Assembly: GCA_023402845.1 (NCBI GenBank)
Contig: JAEYFP010000008.1
Coordinates: 1 to 64,000 of the forward strand
Reading direction: 5' to 3'
Source of the DNA: Bacillota bacterium
Lineage (GTDB): Bacteria > Bacillota > Clostridia > Lachnospirales > Lachnospiraceae
DNA length: 64,000 nt
Positions 17,420-26,939 of this stretch are shown here, one piece after another. Within the stretch, counting starts at the first letter, position 1, and each line of letters begins with the position of its first letter. A model generated the notes under the pieces. It had not been told where the DNA came from and made no database searches. It saw nothing but the letters and a program-made list of their open reading frames with translations. The position numbers and the translations under genes were made by a program.

Positions 17420-17492
17420 CATTTGAAAGAATGCGCACATTTCCAGCCAATTTTCATATATTGATAGTAACCGTATACAAAAGGAGACCGCT

Positions 17493-18437
17493 ATGTGCAC
17501 GGCAATAACCCTGCAATCAGAATCAAAGGAACTATTTTTAGGAAGAACAATGGACTTTTCCTATGATATTGCCCCGCAATTTTATATTATACCCAGCTCT
17601 TATGTATGGGATAACTGCCTGAGTGATGATCAATTTAAAGATTTATATAAATTTATCTGTCTTGCCCAGAAAATGGATGGTATTTTTGGAGTTTTTGACG
17701 GTGTGAATGAAAAAGGCTTTGCCGCAGCAGCTCTGTTTAACAAGGGTTATGCCCAATATAATACGCAGGCTGCACATTACGATGCAATACCGGTCTCATC
17801 GGTTGCCCTCCTTCATTATCTTCTCGGCAATTGTGCCGCCGTAAAAGATCTTCCCGCACTGCTGAAGGACATCACCATTGTCGGTATCACAGATCCCGTT
17901 ACAAATAGCGTGGCACCTCTTCATTGGATAGCGGCAGACAAAAGCGGCGCATGCGCAGTCATCGAACCCACAGCCGCCGGACCGCAGGTTATTAATAATT
18001 CCATCGGCGTCATGTCTAACAGCCCCGGATTTTCCTGGCACATGACAAACTTGAAAAATTATATGGAGGCTTCCCCGCATCAGACAGAGGAAGCCCGGTG
18101 GGGCGGCACTGTGCTGACTCCTTTCGGGCAGGCAGGCGGAACTTCTGTTTTACCGGGGGGCTTCACTTCTCCGGATCGCTTTGTACGGACCGCTTATCTC
18201 AAAACACATCTGCCCAAGCCCCAGAATGGGAAAGATGCAATCACCGCGGGTTTTCATATTTTAGGAAATGTTTCGATTCCGAAAGGCGCTGTTGAAAGCA
18301 ACCGGGACACCTATGATTATACAAGATACACTGCACTGATCAATACATCCACCTGCGAATACTTCTTCCAGACCTATGAAGATATGCAGATTAGAACCGC
18401 TGGGCTTTGGAATACGGAAATGACCTCTTCCTCATGA
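17493..18437 (+). CDS. Choloylglycine hydrolase family (Ntn) amidase
   Basis: A 314-residue N-terminal-nucleophile hydrolase related to bile salt hydrolases and penicillin V acylases. Cys2 is the nucleophile after Met removal; R18 and D21 (GRTMDF), Asn in GVMSNSPGFSWHMTNL, and Arg in SPDRFVRTAY are the other active-site residues. The loop usually reading LNFPGYA in bile salt hydrolases is LFNKGYA here, so residue 82 is Phe rather than Asn or Tyr; bile salts may not be the substrate. It follows the asparagine synthase by 73 nt with AAGGAG before the ATG and no terminator, so it may belong to the sporulation operon. Confidence 0.82.
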   Translation: MCTAITLQSESKELFLGRTMDFSYDIAPQFYIIPSSYVWDNCLSDDQFKDLYKFICLAQKMDGIFGVFDGVNEKGFAAAALFNKGYAQYNTQAAHYDAIPVSSVALLHYLLGNCAAVKDLPALLKDITIVGITDPVTNSVAPLHWIAADKSGACAVIEPTAAGPQVINNSIGVMSNSPGFSWHMTNLKNYMEASPHQTEEARWGGTVLTPFGQAGGTSVLPGGFTSPDRFVRTAYLKTHLPKPQNGKDAITAGFHILGNVSIPKGAVESNRDTYDYTRYTALINTSTCEYFFQTYEDMQIRTAGLWNTEMTSSS

Positions 18438-18592
18438 TCAGCAGTATTCTTCTGACAAATATCGAAAGTCCGATAAAATATTGACCCGCTGTTCCACGCA
18501 ACTGCATTCCTAATTAATGTTTGCTATATAAAAGGATTTCCTTCAGCATAAATGTTTAAATCCACACACAGATAGGTTATTAAGATTCATGC

Positions 18593-18640
18593 AATAATTC
18601 CAAGCCAAACCCGGATGTTGCAGGCTTGGCTTGAATTATT
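18593..18640. terminator. Bidirectional terminator between convergent genes
   Basis: AATAATTC-CAAGCCAA (18593-18608) pairs with TTGGCTTG-AATTATT (18626-18640), giving a stem of about 15 bp flanked by A/T on both sides. It separates the hydrolase gene from the convergent oxidoreductase gene. The rest of 18438-18694 shows no ORF. Confidence 0.7.
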
Positions 18641-18694
18641 TTATGAAGGAGATTATATATCTCAAAAAAGGGACTGTATAATTCGAATATTCTA

Positions 18695-19939
18695 TTAAAC
18701 AATAATTCGTTCAATCTTTTCTGTTAATATCTGTCCCCTTTTTGCCATTGATTTATTCAACTTTTCGGCAATTCCCAAATTTCCAACAGACCTTACTCCT
18801 GTCTGGCCGATTTCATTTCTGCCAAGTGCCAAAACAAGTTCTATCGGCATACCTCCTATTGTTCCATATACTGCCGGAGATGCCCATGGAAGATGCTTCA
18901 CTGCTTCCTTCAAGGTAGAAGTATAATAGCAAATATGGCTGATCTTACCCCCATCTTTCCATCCCGTCACTTCGCAGGAAAAACATACCGCATGATCACG
19001 AATTTTTCCTTCTTTAAGGAGGCTGCCATATTCCATCGGCGATATAAATACTTTAGAAAATTCTTGCATCATATTGATATTCTCTTTTTCATCTCCCTGC
19101 TTCGCCGTTGCCTGCTGAATTGCCTTAATCCAAATATCTTTCATATTCATTCCCGAAAGGAAAATTCCTCCTTTTTCCTCACAAATATGAATTTTTTTAT
19201 TACAAAACATTGGAATCAAAACAATATCAGGATGTGCGGTCACAGTATATATTTTTCTATTTCCAATTGGTTCCGGAAATAGAAATTCCTCTTCACTTCC
19301 TAATAAATCAACCTTTACGGGTTTGTCATTTTCTGTTCGAATAGGAGATGGAGAACCAAACCATTCCTCAAAAATTGTGATCGGAGATATGGGAGCAATG
19401 AATTCATCCGTGTCGATAAAATCTCCCCAACGAATAATGACATCCTCAACTTCATCCATAGTATCCATCATATATTCCGACGCCAAGCTGGTCCATCCCG
19501 GAGACATACCCACACTGGGTAAGGCAAGCTTTCCAATCTTTTTGAATTCACTATTCAATTCAAATTGGGCACCTATTGTTTCTTCCTTCGCAATACCCTT
19601 TCCCTCATAAGGAGACGCAAACAGATCAAGATAATGACATTTTTCTTGAATACAAGCTTTCATAATACTAATATTGAATTTAGGAATAATTCCATTAAAC
19701 ACCACATCTGAGCCTCTAATGACTCTTGCCACATCATCAGCATCACCGGCATTAACTCTTTGGATCTGAAAATCTTTTACCTTTTTTTTGTTTCCCAGAC
19801 TATCTACCAGTTCCTTTGCTATTTCTAGATTTTTTTCACTGTAATCTGCAATTACAAGGCGTTCAACATCTTCCTCCATTGCCAGAAGGCCTGCCAGTCC
19901 AGTTCCCTGAGACCCGGTACCCACAATACATACTTTCAT
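18695..19939 (-). CDS. Saccharopine dehydrogenase-like NAD(P)-binding oxidoreductase (paralogue 1)
   Basis: A 414-residue protein of the saccharopine/lysine 6-dehydrogenase superfamily. The N-terminal Rossmann motif is VGTGSQGTGLAGLLA; VFNGIIPKFNISIMKACIQ and PSVGMSPGWTSLASEYMMD are shared almost word for word with the second paralogue at 28260-29516. The C-terminal domain (HICYYTSTLKEAVKHLPWASPAVYGTIGGMPI) is the substrate part. Relatives oxidise or reduce C-N bonds of amino acids such as lysine or saccharopine. It is last in an operon with a VOC protein and an MFS permease and overlaps the permease by 4 nt. Substrate unknown. Confidence 0.75.
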   Translation of the reverse strand: MKVCIVGTGSQGTGLAGLLAMEEDVERLVIADYSEKNLEIAKELVDSLGNKKKVKDFQIQRVNAGDADDVARVIRGSDVVFNGIIPKFNISIMKACIQEKCHYLDLFASPYEGKGIAKEETIGAQFELNSEFKKIGKLALPSVGMSPGWTSLASEYMMDTMDEVEDVIIRWGDFIDTDEFIAPISPITIFEEWFGSPSPIRTENDKPVKVDLLGSEEEFLFPEPIGNRKIYTVTAHPDIVLIPMFCNKKIHICEEKGGIFLSGMNMKDIWIKAIQQATAKQGDEKENINMMQEFSKVFISPMEYGSLLKEGKIRDHAVCFSCEVTGWKDGGKISHICYYTSTLKEAVKHLPWASPAVYGTIGGMPIELVLALGRNEIGQTGVRSVGNLGIAEKLNKSMAKRGQILTEKIERIIV

Positions 19940-21165
19940 TGTACTACCTCCTTGTGTTTCAAATTTGGTGCGGTTTCATTCAGCTGTGTAGTAATAAGCA
20001 ATACCAACACCATACATATAGCAGCAAACAGCATTGCCATTTTGACCCCAAAACGATCTGATAAATACCCTGCCAGTAATGGACAAACTGCCCCTCCTAA
20101 TATTTCACTGGAAGCATTAACAATCGAGATTGCGGATGCGGCATTTTTAGGTCCGACACTTTCTGTTGCAATAATTGCCATAAAAAATAAAGAAAGTGAA
20201 AACGGACATCCCGCAAATACAATAAAGCTTATCATAGAGATGATAGTACCCGGCACTAGAAATAGCAGCAAAAATGTAAGTGCACTAATAGCGGAAAAAA
20301 TACCCGTCACCTTTTTTCTCCCAATTTTATTTGATAAAGCAGGGAGAATCAAACACCATAACATAGCTGCCAAACCCATACCGGTCATGATTTGACTCAT
20401 TTTAATATCCGAAAATCCTGCTGACTGCGTCCAATACATCGGGCAGTAAATATACATCGTCCAAATGCCTGTTAATGTGAGAACTCCGAGAAAAATGCAT
20501 AATCTCATATTATGAATGCCCAGAAGATCTTTAAAATAAATTTTTGATTCTTTCTTATTTGGGTAATTATCCTTGTTTTCTCCACTTTTTCTCCAAATAA
20601 TCAGCCAAACAATCGCTATTAATAATACCGGTATGATCAGTAAAATATTACTCCTTCTCCAGCCAATCTTTGTAATAAAAAATACGATAATAACGGGTCC
20701 CATCATCGTACTGATCACCGCTTCTCCATTTTCAACAATTCCTGCATTGGTAGAATATCTCTCCGGTGTGCTGGCTTCTTTTATAATTGCCTGCGTCAAA
20801 GAATAAACACATCCAATTCCAAGTCCCATCAAGAATCTCCACAAAATCATCATAATAAATGATGTAGATCCCGACAATAATAATTGCATAATACCGGCTG
20901 TAATTAATCCTACAGCCAGCACTTGTTTATGCCATCCTTTTTTATCTGCAAGTTTCGATAATACAATCGCGCTTATTGTACATCCGATTGAGGTAACAAA
21001 ATTTACCATTCCGGCATCAGAGGCACTGAGTCCTAATTCTGATGTATAATAATTGAAGGCCGTTCGAGACCACATAGTAAATCCCCATGTTAATGCTGCA
21101 AATAACGAAAACAGCCGATCAGAATTCTTTTTTGATTTTATTTGAGCATGTAATATATTCCTCAT
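19936..21165 (-). CDS. MFS transporter of the GntR island
   Basis: A major facilitator of about 409 residues with 12 predicted helices; the loop 2-3 motif is LSKLADKKGWHKQ and the repeat in the second half LSNKIGRKKVTG. It most resembles sugar-acid or organic-acid uptake carriers, but substrate cannot be read. The frame is open to an ATG at 21204, inside the VOC gene; ATG 21165, 8 nt after the VOC stop, is a more likely start because hydrophilic residues before it have no counterpart in the family. It is the middle gene of the VOC-MFS-oxidoreductase operon. Confidence 0.78.
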   Translation of the reverse strand: MRNILHAQIKSKKNSDRLFSLFAALTWGFTMWSRTAFNYYTSELGLSASDAGMVNFVTSIGCTISAIVLSKLADKKGWHKQVLAVGLITAGIMQLLLSGSTSFIMMILWRFLMGLGIGCVYSLTQAIIKEASTPERYSTNAGIVENGEAVISTMMGPVIIVFFITKIGWRRSNILLIIPVLLIAIVWLIIWRKSGENKDNYPNKKESKIYFKDLLGIHNMRLCIFLGVLTLTGIWTMYIYCPMYWTQSAGFSDIKMSQIMTGMGLAAMLWCLILPALSNKIGRKKVTGIFSAISALTFLLLFLVPGTIISMISFIVFAGCPFSLSLFFMAIIATESVGPKNAASAISIVNASSEILGGAVCPLLAGYLSDRFGVKMAMLFAAICMVLVLLITTQLNETAPNLKHKEVVQ

Positions 21166-21172
21166 CTTTTCT

Positions 21173-21550
21173 TTACAAATTTTGCATAAGTTCGATTGTC
21201 TCATTATCCGGTCCTGTCATCGTAATTATCTTTACACCCGGGCTCGGAGAATATGGTTCATTTATTACTTTCATTCCAGCCTTCTTCATCTTCTCAGCTA
21301 TTTCTTCTAAATTCTTCACTTCGAAGCCCAAAAAAATACCGGATAAGTCCTTTGCCTTGTCCGGATGGCAAACAATCTCCAAAAGTGGCTGATCAACCAT
21401 AGGTGTTCCGCCTCTCTCAACCAAGAATGCAACATCTTCTCCGCTTTCAGTGCGATACCGCTCATTAACTTCTAATCCGATTGCCTCACTATAGACTGCC
21501 AAAGTAGCATCCATGTCCTTTGAGAATAAAACTATGTAACTAATTGTCAT
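21173..21550 (-). CDS. VOC-superfamily protein (glyoxalase/dioxygenase fold), copy 1
   Basis: A 125-residue protein with two beta-alpha-beta-beta-beta modules: SYIVLFSKDMDATLAVYSEAIGLEV, PLLEIVCHP and the second half KVINEPYSP...ETIELM. Glu in LLEIV and Glu in ETIELM are in metal-ligand positions. It is the first gene of the VOC-MFS-oxidoreductase operon behind a regulon promoter. Two paralogues in the same island also stand beside dehydrogenases, so it may isomerise or cleave an intermediate for its partner enzyme. Confidence 0.78.
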   Translation of the reverse strand: MTISYIVLFSKDMDATLAVYSEAIGLEVNERYRTESGEDVAFLVERGGTPMVDQPLLEIVCHPDKAKDLSGIFLGFEVKNLEEIAEKMKKAGMKVINEPYSPSPGVKIITMTGPDNETIELMQNL

Positions 21551-21599
21551 AATAACCTCCTATTATTTTCTTGACATTTTGTCGTTATTTGATATACTG

Positions 21600-21628
21600 A
21601 TTATAATACAACATAATACAAATGTCAA
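21600..21628 (-). promoter_or_regulatory. GntR-regulon promoter/operator 1 (VOC-MFS operon)
   Basis: On the minus strand TTGACA (21623-21628), 17 bp containing TTGTATTATGTTGTAT, then TATAAT (21600-21605). The spacer holds two copies of TGTATTAT about 9-10 bp apart. The same arrangement recurs at 29984 and 32241. Confidence 0.75.
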
Positions 21629-21670
21629 TACAAGTCGATTGATAATTTGTATTAACAAGGAGGATTTTTT

Positions 21671-22555
21671 ATGGCAATCAAAACAATTGGTGTAGGAGAC
21701 AATGTTGCCGACTTTTACACACACATCAACACAATTTATCCGGGCGGATGTTCTTTTAATTTTTCTGCATATTCCAAAATGCTTGGGAACGACTCGGCAT
21801 ATCTCGGATTAGTAAGTAATGATTATGCTGCAAGACATATCATTGCGGTCGCAGATGAAATGGGAATCGATACAAGCAGATGTCACATCCAGTTCGGAGC
21901 CACTCCGCGGCCGGCAGTATTGATCGTAGACGGAGAACGCACTTTTCCGGAAATGGAAGGAAGCATGGGCGAGGGATTTAATCGGCTTCTTCTGCTCAGT
22001 CAGAAAGATTTAGAGTATATAAGTAGCTATGATCTCATTCATACCTGTGTATATGCAGGAACAGAGCAGCATCTGGAAGCGTTACACGATACAAATATTC
22101 CAATCTGCATGGACTTCAGTACCGAGTACAGCGATATGTATTTTCGCGCTAATTGTAAATATATCGATTATGCAATCATGTCTTGTTCTCACATTTCCCT
22201 AGAACAGATGAAGGATCAAATGAAAAAAGCTCTGGAATTCGGTGCAAAGGGCGTTCTCGCTACCAGAGGCAGCGAAGGATCCTGGTACTCTGAGGGCGAA
22301 AAAATATATCATCGTGATGCTAATCTTGTAAAAGCAGTTGATACGCAGGGGGCTGGTGATTCATTTCTTACCGCATTCTTCACAAATTATGTAGAATGGC
22401 AAAAGAACGGAGGAGATGTAAACGATGCTGGCGCGAAAGAAAAGGCAGTATATGCATCGTTAGATGCAGCCAGTATATTTACCGTCAAAGTGGTTTTGTT
22501 AAATGGTGCATTCGGTCACGGAATAGAATACAAAGAAGACGTTATTTTATTCTAG
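21671..22555 (+). CDS. PfkB-family sugar kinase, fructosamine-kinase-like
   Basis: A 294-residue ribokinase-family enzyme: N-terminal VGDNVADFY, the GGCSFNFSAYSKMLG substrate motif and the C-terminal catalytic signature DTQGAGDSFLTAFF with the base Asp. The N-terminal motifs look most like fructoselysine 6-kinase (FrlD), which phosphorylates Amadori compounds, rather than ribokinase proper. It faces away from the VOC-MFS operon, sharing the regulatory region. RBS AAGGAGG precedes the ATG. Assignment of the exact sugar is an inference. Confidence 0.8.
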   Translation: MAIKTIGVGDNVADFYTHINTIYPGGCSFNFSAYSKMLGNDSAYLGLVSNDYAARHIIAVADEMGIDTSRCHIQFGATPRPAVLIVDGERTFPEMEGSMGEGFNRLLLLSQKDLEYISSYDLIHTCVYAGTEQHLEALHDTNIPICMDFSTEYSDMYFRANCKYIDYAIMSCSHISLEQMKDQMKKALEFGAKGVLATRGSEGSWYSEGEKIYHRDANLVKAVDTQGAGDSFLTAFFTNYVEWQKNGGDVNDAGAKEKAVYASLDAASIFTVKVVLLNGAFGHGIEYKEDVILF

Positions 22556-22560
22556 TAAAT

Positions 22561-22737
22561 AGAGTAGGCGGGAGTGATTATCTCTCGTCCTCTCACCGCA
22601 CCGTGCATACCCTTCAGTGCACGGCGCGTTCAATAGTTGATGTGCACAGACTGATAAGCTTTGGCTAAATCATAGAAGCCACTGTTTATCAGTCTTTCTT
22701 TTGTCATTGCCATGTTTATTGCGACCGTATGTGTCAT
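22561..22737 (-). pseudogene. Remnant of a group II intron (3' end with reverse transcriptase tail)
   Basis: On the minus strand the last 35 codons of a group II intron maturase can be read (22630-22737, ending MAMTKERLINSGFYDLAKAY), interrupted upstream by stops. Directly after its stop come a GC-rich hairpin (GCGCCGTGCAC with GTGCACGG pairing, about 22588-22628) resembling domain V and a short domain VI-like tail ending CCTACTC. The rest of the intron is missing. This is the main content of the 22556-22935 gap. Confidence 0.6.
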
Positions 22738-22871
22738 AAATCAATACCCTCTGCTGGCGCCGCTAAGCTTCTCCAAAAAACAGCATAGCTCCATATATGC
22801 GCTTATCTATGGGGCGGGGGGGATTTATGCTCTTTTTTAAAGGACAAGATATCTTACTCAGAAAAGAAAAA

Positions 22872-22914
22872 GCTGTGAAAAATGATTTTTCATTTTTTCA
22901 CAGCCCCTTTTTTA
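22872..22914. terminator. Terminator of the ABC-importer operon
   Basis: GCTGTGAAAAATGA (from 22872) pairs with TCATTTTTTCACAGC (to 22904), with T-runs on both flanks, so it can work in both directions. It lies just beyond the stop of the last permease gene. Confidence 0.8.
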
Positions 22915-22935
22915 GATGACATAATTGGAGTAAAT

Positions 22936-24228
22936 CTATCCCCTTTGAACTCTTTTCTTTTGTGCTTCTGTTTCTCTCGCTGCATTGCTGACAATAGCAA
23001 CTGCAATAATAGCATAACATAGGAAAACCCTGAAATATTCACCCAACTGAGAATTGCCCATTAAAATCTTTGCCGCATTTGGCGCACATCCATAAATTAT
23101 CTGGAACAAGATATTTCCAATCAATACATTTTTAATATTAGCACTTTTAACTGTGGCTCCACCGATCAAGATTGCCGCAATAGCGTATGTCGCTACCGTA
23201 TTATGCATGATATAGGTATTCATAGTGCCAAGATTTTGAATATATAAAATCTGTCCAAAACCGGCAATAATAGTTGATAAAATAATAGATTTAATTCTAC
23301 ATTTATCTACATCTACACCAACCGATGCCGCAATGTGTCTATCATTTCTGATAGATGTAAAATCATGACCAAGCTTTGATTTCATGAGCCTGAAAATTGC
23401 ATATATGACAACGATACTAAACAATGCTGTAACAAGCGGCATATCCGTGGACACCAACACAGAACGAACCAAATCATTCGTCAGACAGAGCACCAGCAGG
23501 ATAACTGTGATCACTATACCCACTATCATTTTTATAATCTGATATTTACTTATGCTTTTATCTTTCTTTTTTCTCAAATAAGATATTATTTTTATTGCAA
23601 AATATATAATCATGATAATTTCCGCAAAAATAGCTACAAAATAATATGCAATTGGGAGTGCTTTATCCATAACCAATGTAAGTGCATCTGACAATCCGAT
23701 GGTCGCCTTAATCGGAAGACCCTTTTGTAAAGCCAGTCCATTTACATCTATCTTCAATATATCGCCACAGACAACCATTAATAACAGATCATAAATTCCG
23801 TTTGCGAAAAATCCTACCAGAAGTCCCGCTATCATCTCATGTCCTTTTGTTCGATTGAACAACGCTGCCAAAAAACGCCCGCATATAGTAGATATAATAA
23901 CAGTTAAAACAACCCAGTAAACAATGGATAAAGGCTGATTATCAATTTGAAATATCATAATAATAACCAGTGATAATTCGGCTGCCATTGCGCCGAGTGT
24001 AATACCAAAGTTCAAACCAACCCCTGACATGATCGGTAAAACTAACGCTGCAATCAATAAAATATTGCGAAAAAATCTGGTGCTTGCATCTCCCAGTATA
24101 GAATTCAACGAATTTCCGGAAAAAAATGCCAAAAATAGGGTCAAGAAGAAAAAGAACCAAACCATAGCATTCTGCCTAAATATATTTATTACACGCACAA
24201 TCAAATGGCTTTTATTATGTTCATTCAT
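22936..24228 (-). CDS. ABC importer permease (BPD_transp_2 family), second subunit
   Basis: A 430-residue membrane protein with about ten hydrophobic segments and the family hallmark region near the C terminus (NDRHIAASVGVDVDKCRIKSIILSTIIAGFGQILYIQ, then GGATVKSANIKNVLIG). This family serves ribose- and nucleoside-type importers. It overlaps the first permease gene by 8 nt and closes the operon. It has a long hydrophilic stretch with KKKDKS around residue 220 absent from the shorter partner. Confidence 0.82.
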   Translation of the reverse strand: MNEHNKSHLIVRVINIFRQNAMVWFFFFLTLFLAFFSGNSLNSILGDASTRFFRNILLIAALVLPIMSGVGLNFGITLGAMAAELSLVIIMIFQIDNQPLSIVYWVVLTVIISTICGRFLAALFNRTKGHEMIAGLLVGFFANGIYDLLLMVVCGDILKIDVNGLALQKGLPIKATIGLSDALTLVMDKALPIAYYFVAIFAEIIMIIYFAIKIISYLRKKKDKSISKYQIIKMIVGIVITVILLVLCLTNDLVRSVLVSTDMPLVTALFSIVVIYAIFRLMKSKLGHDFTSIRNDRHIAASVGVDVDKCRIKSIILSTIIAGFGQILYIQNLGTMNTYIMHNTVATYAIAAILIGGATVKSANIKNVLIGNILFQIIYGCAPNAAKILMGNSQLGEYFRVFLCYAIIAVAIVSNAARETEAQKKRVQRG

Positions 24229-25252
24229 AGTCGTTTCCTCCTTGCTTTGTCAGTGCGTATAGGATAACACCGTTTGTAATCAGCAATCTGATAATTTCTG
24301 GCATTGACCCTGATGGAATCACCGCATTCGCAGCAGGCGTACTAATTGTCAATATTGTTTCATATAAAAAACAACCATAAATTACATTCCACATACTTAC
24401 ATTTACCCCCGATGCTCCACCAATCAGAACACCGGCTACGCAAGTAAATCCGAGTTGTAAATAATTGGAATAAAATTCGTAAAAACCAAAAGTTTGCGCA
24501 TAAAAGGAGATCCCGACAGCAGCCAAAACCGTTGAAATTACAACACTCACGCCACGATAAAAATCCACACTAAGTCCGATTGAGCGAGCATAATTTGGGT
24601 TCTGACCAACAATCTTAATTTTCATACCGATCGTCGATCTCATAAAAAGTGCAAAAACACCGCAGAAAACAAATGTGACCAAGAGAAAGCCAATCGGAAT
24701 CTGCAAATTTCCGATATTAATAGGCGCAAAGAATGTTAAAATATCTTTAAAAAGGCCATCCAGTGCTACCTGGACACGAATTCCATCTCCGTTAGCAAAT
24801 CTTAGAATTTCACTGCTTGGTTTTAATACTATCCATATGATTGATCCGAAAGCAACAAATGCATAGCCGGCATAGGTTGCAATTAAATCCTCGGCTCCTT
24901 TTACTTTATTCAAAAGATGTCCATATGCACATCCTGCTACTAGTGCAAAAGGAAGACTGAAGCCTATACAAAAAATCATTAAAGGGAGTCCGGTTGTCCC
25001 TGTACCTATTCCTAAAACAGCCCCTGCCAAGCCACAGACGAAACCAATTGTGACGCCGTAATTGATTCCGACACCACTGTAGATAGTTGGCGCCACTGCC
25101 AAAACCATAATCATCAGCATTGCGGTTCTGCGCAATGATAACGTTACATATTCTCCCGCAGATAATCCATTTGCTTTAAGCAGGATCAACATAAAAATAA
25201 TAAATGCAGGAATGATTAATCTTTCTACATTAATTTTTGATTTCGTTTTCAT
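24221..25252 (-). CDS. ABC importer permease (BPD_transp_2 family), first subunit
   Basis: A 343-residue membrane protein of the ribose/nucleoside importer permease family: GQNPNYARSIGLSVDFYRGVSVVISTVLAAVGISFYAQ and VLIGGASGVNVSMWNVIYG match its partner's C-terminal region. It follows the ATPase gene with a TAATG stop-start overlap, so the subunits are translationally coupled. Substrate is taken from context as unknown. Confidence 0.82.
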   Translation of the reverse strand: MKTKSKINVERLIIPAFIIFMLILLKANGLSAGEYVTLSLRRTAMLMIMVLAVAPTIYSGVGINYGVTIGFVCGLAGAVLGIGTGTTGLPLMIFCIGFSLPFALVAGCAYGHLLNKVKGAEDLIATYAGYAFVAFGSIIWIVLKPSSEILRFANGDGIRVQVALDGLFKDILTFFAPINIGNLQIPIGFLLVTFVFCGVFALFMRSTIGMKIKIVGQNPNYARSIGLSVDFYRGVSVVISTVLAAVGISFYAQTFGFYEFYSNYLQLGFTCVAGVLIGGASGVNVSMWNVIYGCFLYETILTISTPAANAVIPSGSMPEIIRLLITNGVILYALTKQGGNDYE

Positions 25253-26844
25253 TATGCCTCACCTTCCGATGTTTTAGGAACGGCATTCATCATCATAACT
25301 CCATACATTTCCATTCCTTCATCCGCTCTCAAGATACCCGTAAGTTTTCCATTTGCAATTACAGCAATACGATCACAAATACTTCTTAATTCGTTTAATT
25401 CACTGGATGTTACCACAATTGTAATGTTATCTTCACGATTAAGTTTTTTTAAATAATCCAAAATTAATTTTTTGGCGCCAACATCAACGCCCCGACTTGG
25501 TTCAGATGCAAAAATCATCTCCGGCTGCTGCAAAAGCATGGATGCGACACAAACCTTTTGCTGATTTCCTCCGCTTAAAGCTCCGACAAGCTGACTTCCG
25601 TTTGTACACTTAATATGTAAAGCTTCTATCATCTCATCCGTAACCTTTTTACTTTCTTTTTTATCAAGAATTTTTATTCCTAAAAAACGTTTAATGAAAC
25701 GGGACCTTGTGACCAAGCTACTCATGATGCAGTTTTTCTCTATGCTTTCATCCAGCATTAAGCCAACCTTTTTTCTGTCCTCTGAAAGAAATGCAATTTT
25801 CTTTGCAAGAACCCCCTTTGTATTTTTAATATTAAGTCTTTCTCCCAGGTAGGTAACCTCACCCTCCGTTTCATACAAACCATGAATCCCGTTTGAAATT
25901 CCCAGTTTCCCAGATCCGGCCAAACCACAAATACCTAATATCTCTCCTTTATGAATATCTAAAGAAACATCCTCCACTCTTTCTCCGGGCATGTTCACTT
26001 TCAAATTTTTAATTGACATCAAAACAGGTTCCCTCGTTTTGTCCCTGACATCAATCAAACTATCCGACATCTCACGTCCTACCATTAATGCCGCCAGCGC
26101 GCGAGCGTTTGTTTCCTTCTTTTTAAATTCACCCACAACAAAGCCGTCTCTCAACACTACTATATTATCTGATATAGTTAAAACCTCTTCTAGCTTATGG
26201 CTGATAAATAGGCATGCCACCCCCTTTGCCGATAATTCTTTGATCACCTCCAACAAAATATTTGATTCTGATTCTGTCAAAACCGCTGTTGGTTCATCAA
26301 AAATTAAAACCTTCACATTCTCATTATCTAAGGCCTTTGCAATTTCCACAAATTGCATTGTTCCAACCGGGAGACCCGCTACGGGAAGCCATTCATCAAT
26401 ACTCAGCCTTACACGGCCAAGCGCCTGCCTCGCATCATTGCTTATTGCATCCTTATCCAGCAATGCCAACTGACCATGAAGAGCTTTAGACAATGGGCCC
26501 TTCTTTATATTTTCTTTATTCAATTTTATATTTTCGGCAACCGAATAATCCTCCATCAGCATAAATTCCTGATGCACCATCCCCATACCAAGCGCCAATG
26601 CTTTGTTGGGAGAATCAATATCAATCTGTTCTCCATCAAATAAAATACGACCTTCAAAGCCGCCGGTTTCACAAATGACATTCATTCCAAACAATATATT
26701 CATCAATGTGGATTTACCGGCGCCATTTTCTCCCACCAAAGAAACGACTTCGCCTTTATGCAAACGTATTGTTATGTCATTTAGTACCGGATTGCCCGAA
26801 TATGCTTTGGAAATGTGTTCTAATGTTAGAATTTCATCATTCAT
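25252..26844 (-). CDS. ABC importer ATPase with two nucleotide-binding domains
   Basis: A 530-residue RbsA/YufO-like protein. Domain 1 has Walker A GENGAGKST and Walker B VLIFDEPTAVLTESE; domain 2 has a degenerate Walker A GLAGSGKLG, signature LSGGNQQKV and a motif MIFASEPSRGVDVGAKK in which the usual LDEPT reads ASEPS. One degenerate site is normal in this family. It powers the two permeases downstream. Confidence 0.88.
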   Translation of the reverse strand: MNDEILTLEHISKAYSGNPVLNDITIRLHKGEVVSLVGENGAGKSTLMNILFGMNVICETGGFEGRILFDGEQIDIDSPNKALALGMGMVHQEFMLMEDYSVAENIKLNKENIKKGPLSKALHGQLALLDKDAISNDARQALGRVRLSIDEWLPVAGLPVGTMQFVEIAKALDNENVKVLIFDEPTAVLTESESNILLEVIKELSAKGVACLFISHKLEEVLTISDNIVVLRDGFVVGEFKKKETNARALAALMVGREMSDSLIDVRDKTREPVLMSIKNLKVNMPGERVEDVSLDIHKGEILGICGLAGSGKLGISNGIHGLYETEGEVTYLGERLNIKNTKGVLAKKIAFLSEDRKKVGLMLDESIEKNCIMSSLVTRSRFIKRFLGIKILDKKESKKVTDEMIEALHIKCTNGSQLVGALSGGNQQKVCVASMLLQQPEMIFASEPSRGVDVGAKKLILDYLKKLNREDNITIVVTSSELNELRSICDRIAVIANGKLTGILRADEGMEMYGVMMMNAVPKTSEGEA

Positions 26845-26883
26845 TCTATGTTTCCTCTCTATTCGAAGCTGTTAATATTATCA

Positions 26884-26920
26884 CCGGAAGGAGATGCGCA
26901 AATTGCGTATCTCCTTCCGG
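26884..26920 (-). other. Strong intercistronic stem-loop
   Basis: An 18-bp stem with one mismatch (CCGGAAGGAGATGCGCAA at 26884-26901 with TTGCGTATCTCCTTCCGG at 26903-26920) and a one-base loop, between the binding-protein and ATPase genes. There is no T-run after it on the minus strand. It may protect the upstream mRNA so that binding protein is made in excess. Confidence 0.7.
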
Positions 26921-26939
26921 CATTCACAATTCCCAACTA

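Noticed and set aside
17493..18437. Naming the hydrolase a bile salt hydrolase
   Set aside because: The catalytic residues fit, but the selectivity loop differs from both bile salt hydrolases and penicillin acylases, so only the family is given.
21671..22555. Complete fructoselysine pathway (frl operon)
   Set aside because: The kinase resembles FrlD, but no FrlB-type deglycase is present; the SIS protein has the short hexuloisomerase form.
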